A stretch of 7,886 bases of DNA. Origin: Bacteroidales bacterium (GTDB lineage: Bacteria; Bacteroidota; Bacteroidia; Bacteroidales; UBA10428). The DNA lies in NCBI GenBank assembly GCA_003508755.1, contig DNTK01000139.1, positions 1 through 7,886 of the forward strand. The letters run 5' to 3'. The position numbers and the translations under genes are program-made. Shown in pieces: positions 7,333 to 7,886 of the stretch. The notes under the pieces are model-generated. The model did no database searches. It was not told the DNA's origin and saw only the letters and a program-made list of their open reading frames with translations. Every line of letters starts with the position of its first letter. Position 1 is the first letter of the stretch.

Positions 7333-7886
7333 ATGAAATGGTTTACGTTTACAGCAATTCTTCTGGCTGCGATTTTCGGGCTGTCAGCACAATCCTCACT
7401 AGACATTTTTACACTGGAAGGACGATATGGCATACCACGGGCCTATGATTCATTATTGGACAACAAGGCTAATGAAACCGGAATTATGTCCGGGTTGACA
7501 GCACCGGTGCCCTTCTCAGAAAAGACAATTTTGTATAACAACATTACTTATTTCCATTGGAATGTAACAAACGGTGAAACGTTGCCAGCCGAGCTGGCCA
7601 ATCCCATTAACCTGCATGGATTTATACTTCGAACAGGTTTGTATCAGAAGTTTTCCCGGGGTAGAGGAATCCAGGTATTCTTCTCACCCAGGTTGATGTC
7701 AGATCTACAATACATTGGCAACAATAGTTTTCAGTTGGGTGGCCTTGTTATGTATGAAAAGGAATACAGTGATGATTTAAAACTTAGTTATGGATTACTT
7801 TACAACCAGGAACAATTTGGCCCATACCTGGTACCCTTGTTGAATATAAATTGGAACATATCTTCATATTGGTCAATAAGCGGTCT
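7333..7886 (+). CDS. DUF6268-like outer-membrane protein (3' end missing)
   Basis: The first 184 codons of an open frame cut by the right edge. It starts with a signal peptide (MKWFTFTAILLAAIFGLSAQ), and the ATG is fixed by an in-frame TAA twelve bases upstream. The mature part begins SLDIFTLEGRYGIPRAYDS and continues with strand-like segments (PFSEKTILYNNITYFHW, ANPINLHGFILRTGLYQKF, IQVFFSPRLMSDLQYIG, FQLGGLVMYEKEY, YNQEQFGPYLVPLLNINW). This pattern matches my recollection of DUF6268, an outer-membrane beta-barrel family of Bacteroidota with no known role; the family number is less sure than the barrel call. It lies 71 bases after the sigma-54 activator gene on the same strand. It may be cotranscribed or have its own promoter, and it is a candidate target of that regulator. 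Confidence 0.8.
   Translation, partial: MKWFTFTAILLAAIFGLSAQSSLDIFTLEGRYGIPRAYDSLLDNKANETGIMSGLTAPVPFSEKTILYNNITYFHWNVTNGETLPAELANPINLHGFILRTGLYQKFSRGRGIQVFFSPRLMSDLQYIGNNSFQLGGLVMYEKEYSDDLKLSYGLLYNQEQFGPYLVPLLNINWNISSYWSISG

Overview
The window looks like chromosomal DNA from a member of the Bacteroidota, most likely a Cytophagales-type bacterium. The base composition is moderately AT-rich. Most starts lack a clear Shine-Dalgarno sequence, and two genes resemble outer-membrane families known mainly from this phylum (DUF4421 and DUF6268). The placement below phylum level is inference. No RNA genes, insertion sequences, CRISPR arrays or integration scars are visible, and every gap between genes is shorter than 300 bases.

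Left part (1-3973, + strand): three tightly packed genes. The first is the 3' part of a membrane transporter related to the SLC12 cation-chloride cotransporters of the APC superfamily, open at the left edge. One base after its stop comes coaD (phosphopantetheine adenylyltransferase, coenzyme A synthesis). The next gene starts inside the last codons of coaD and encodes an exported thioredoxin/TlpA-like protein whose CxxC active site has become SxxC. The spacing suggests one transcript, but the three functions have no obvious biochemical link.

Middle (3981-4973, - strand): a convergent gene for a predicted DUF4421 outer-membrane protein. A 170-base divergent intergenic region follows, containing a perfect 6-bp inverted repeat, TTGCGA-N4-TCGCAA.

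Right part (5144-7886, + strand): a large one-component regulator with seven predicted transmembrane helices, a PAS domain, a sigma-54-activating AAA+ domain with an intact GAFTGA loop, and a Fis-type helix-turn-helix. It is followed by the 5' part of a gene for a predicted DUF6268 outer-membrane protein, cut by the right edge. The regulator is the most interesting object here: it appears to be a membrane-embedded sensor that activates sigma-54 promoters directly, and it lies between two cell-envelope genes that are reasonable candidates for its regulon. That regulatory link is inferred from gene order only.
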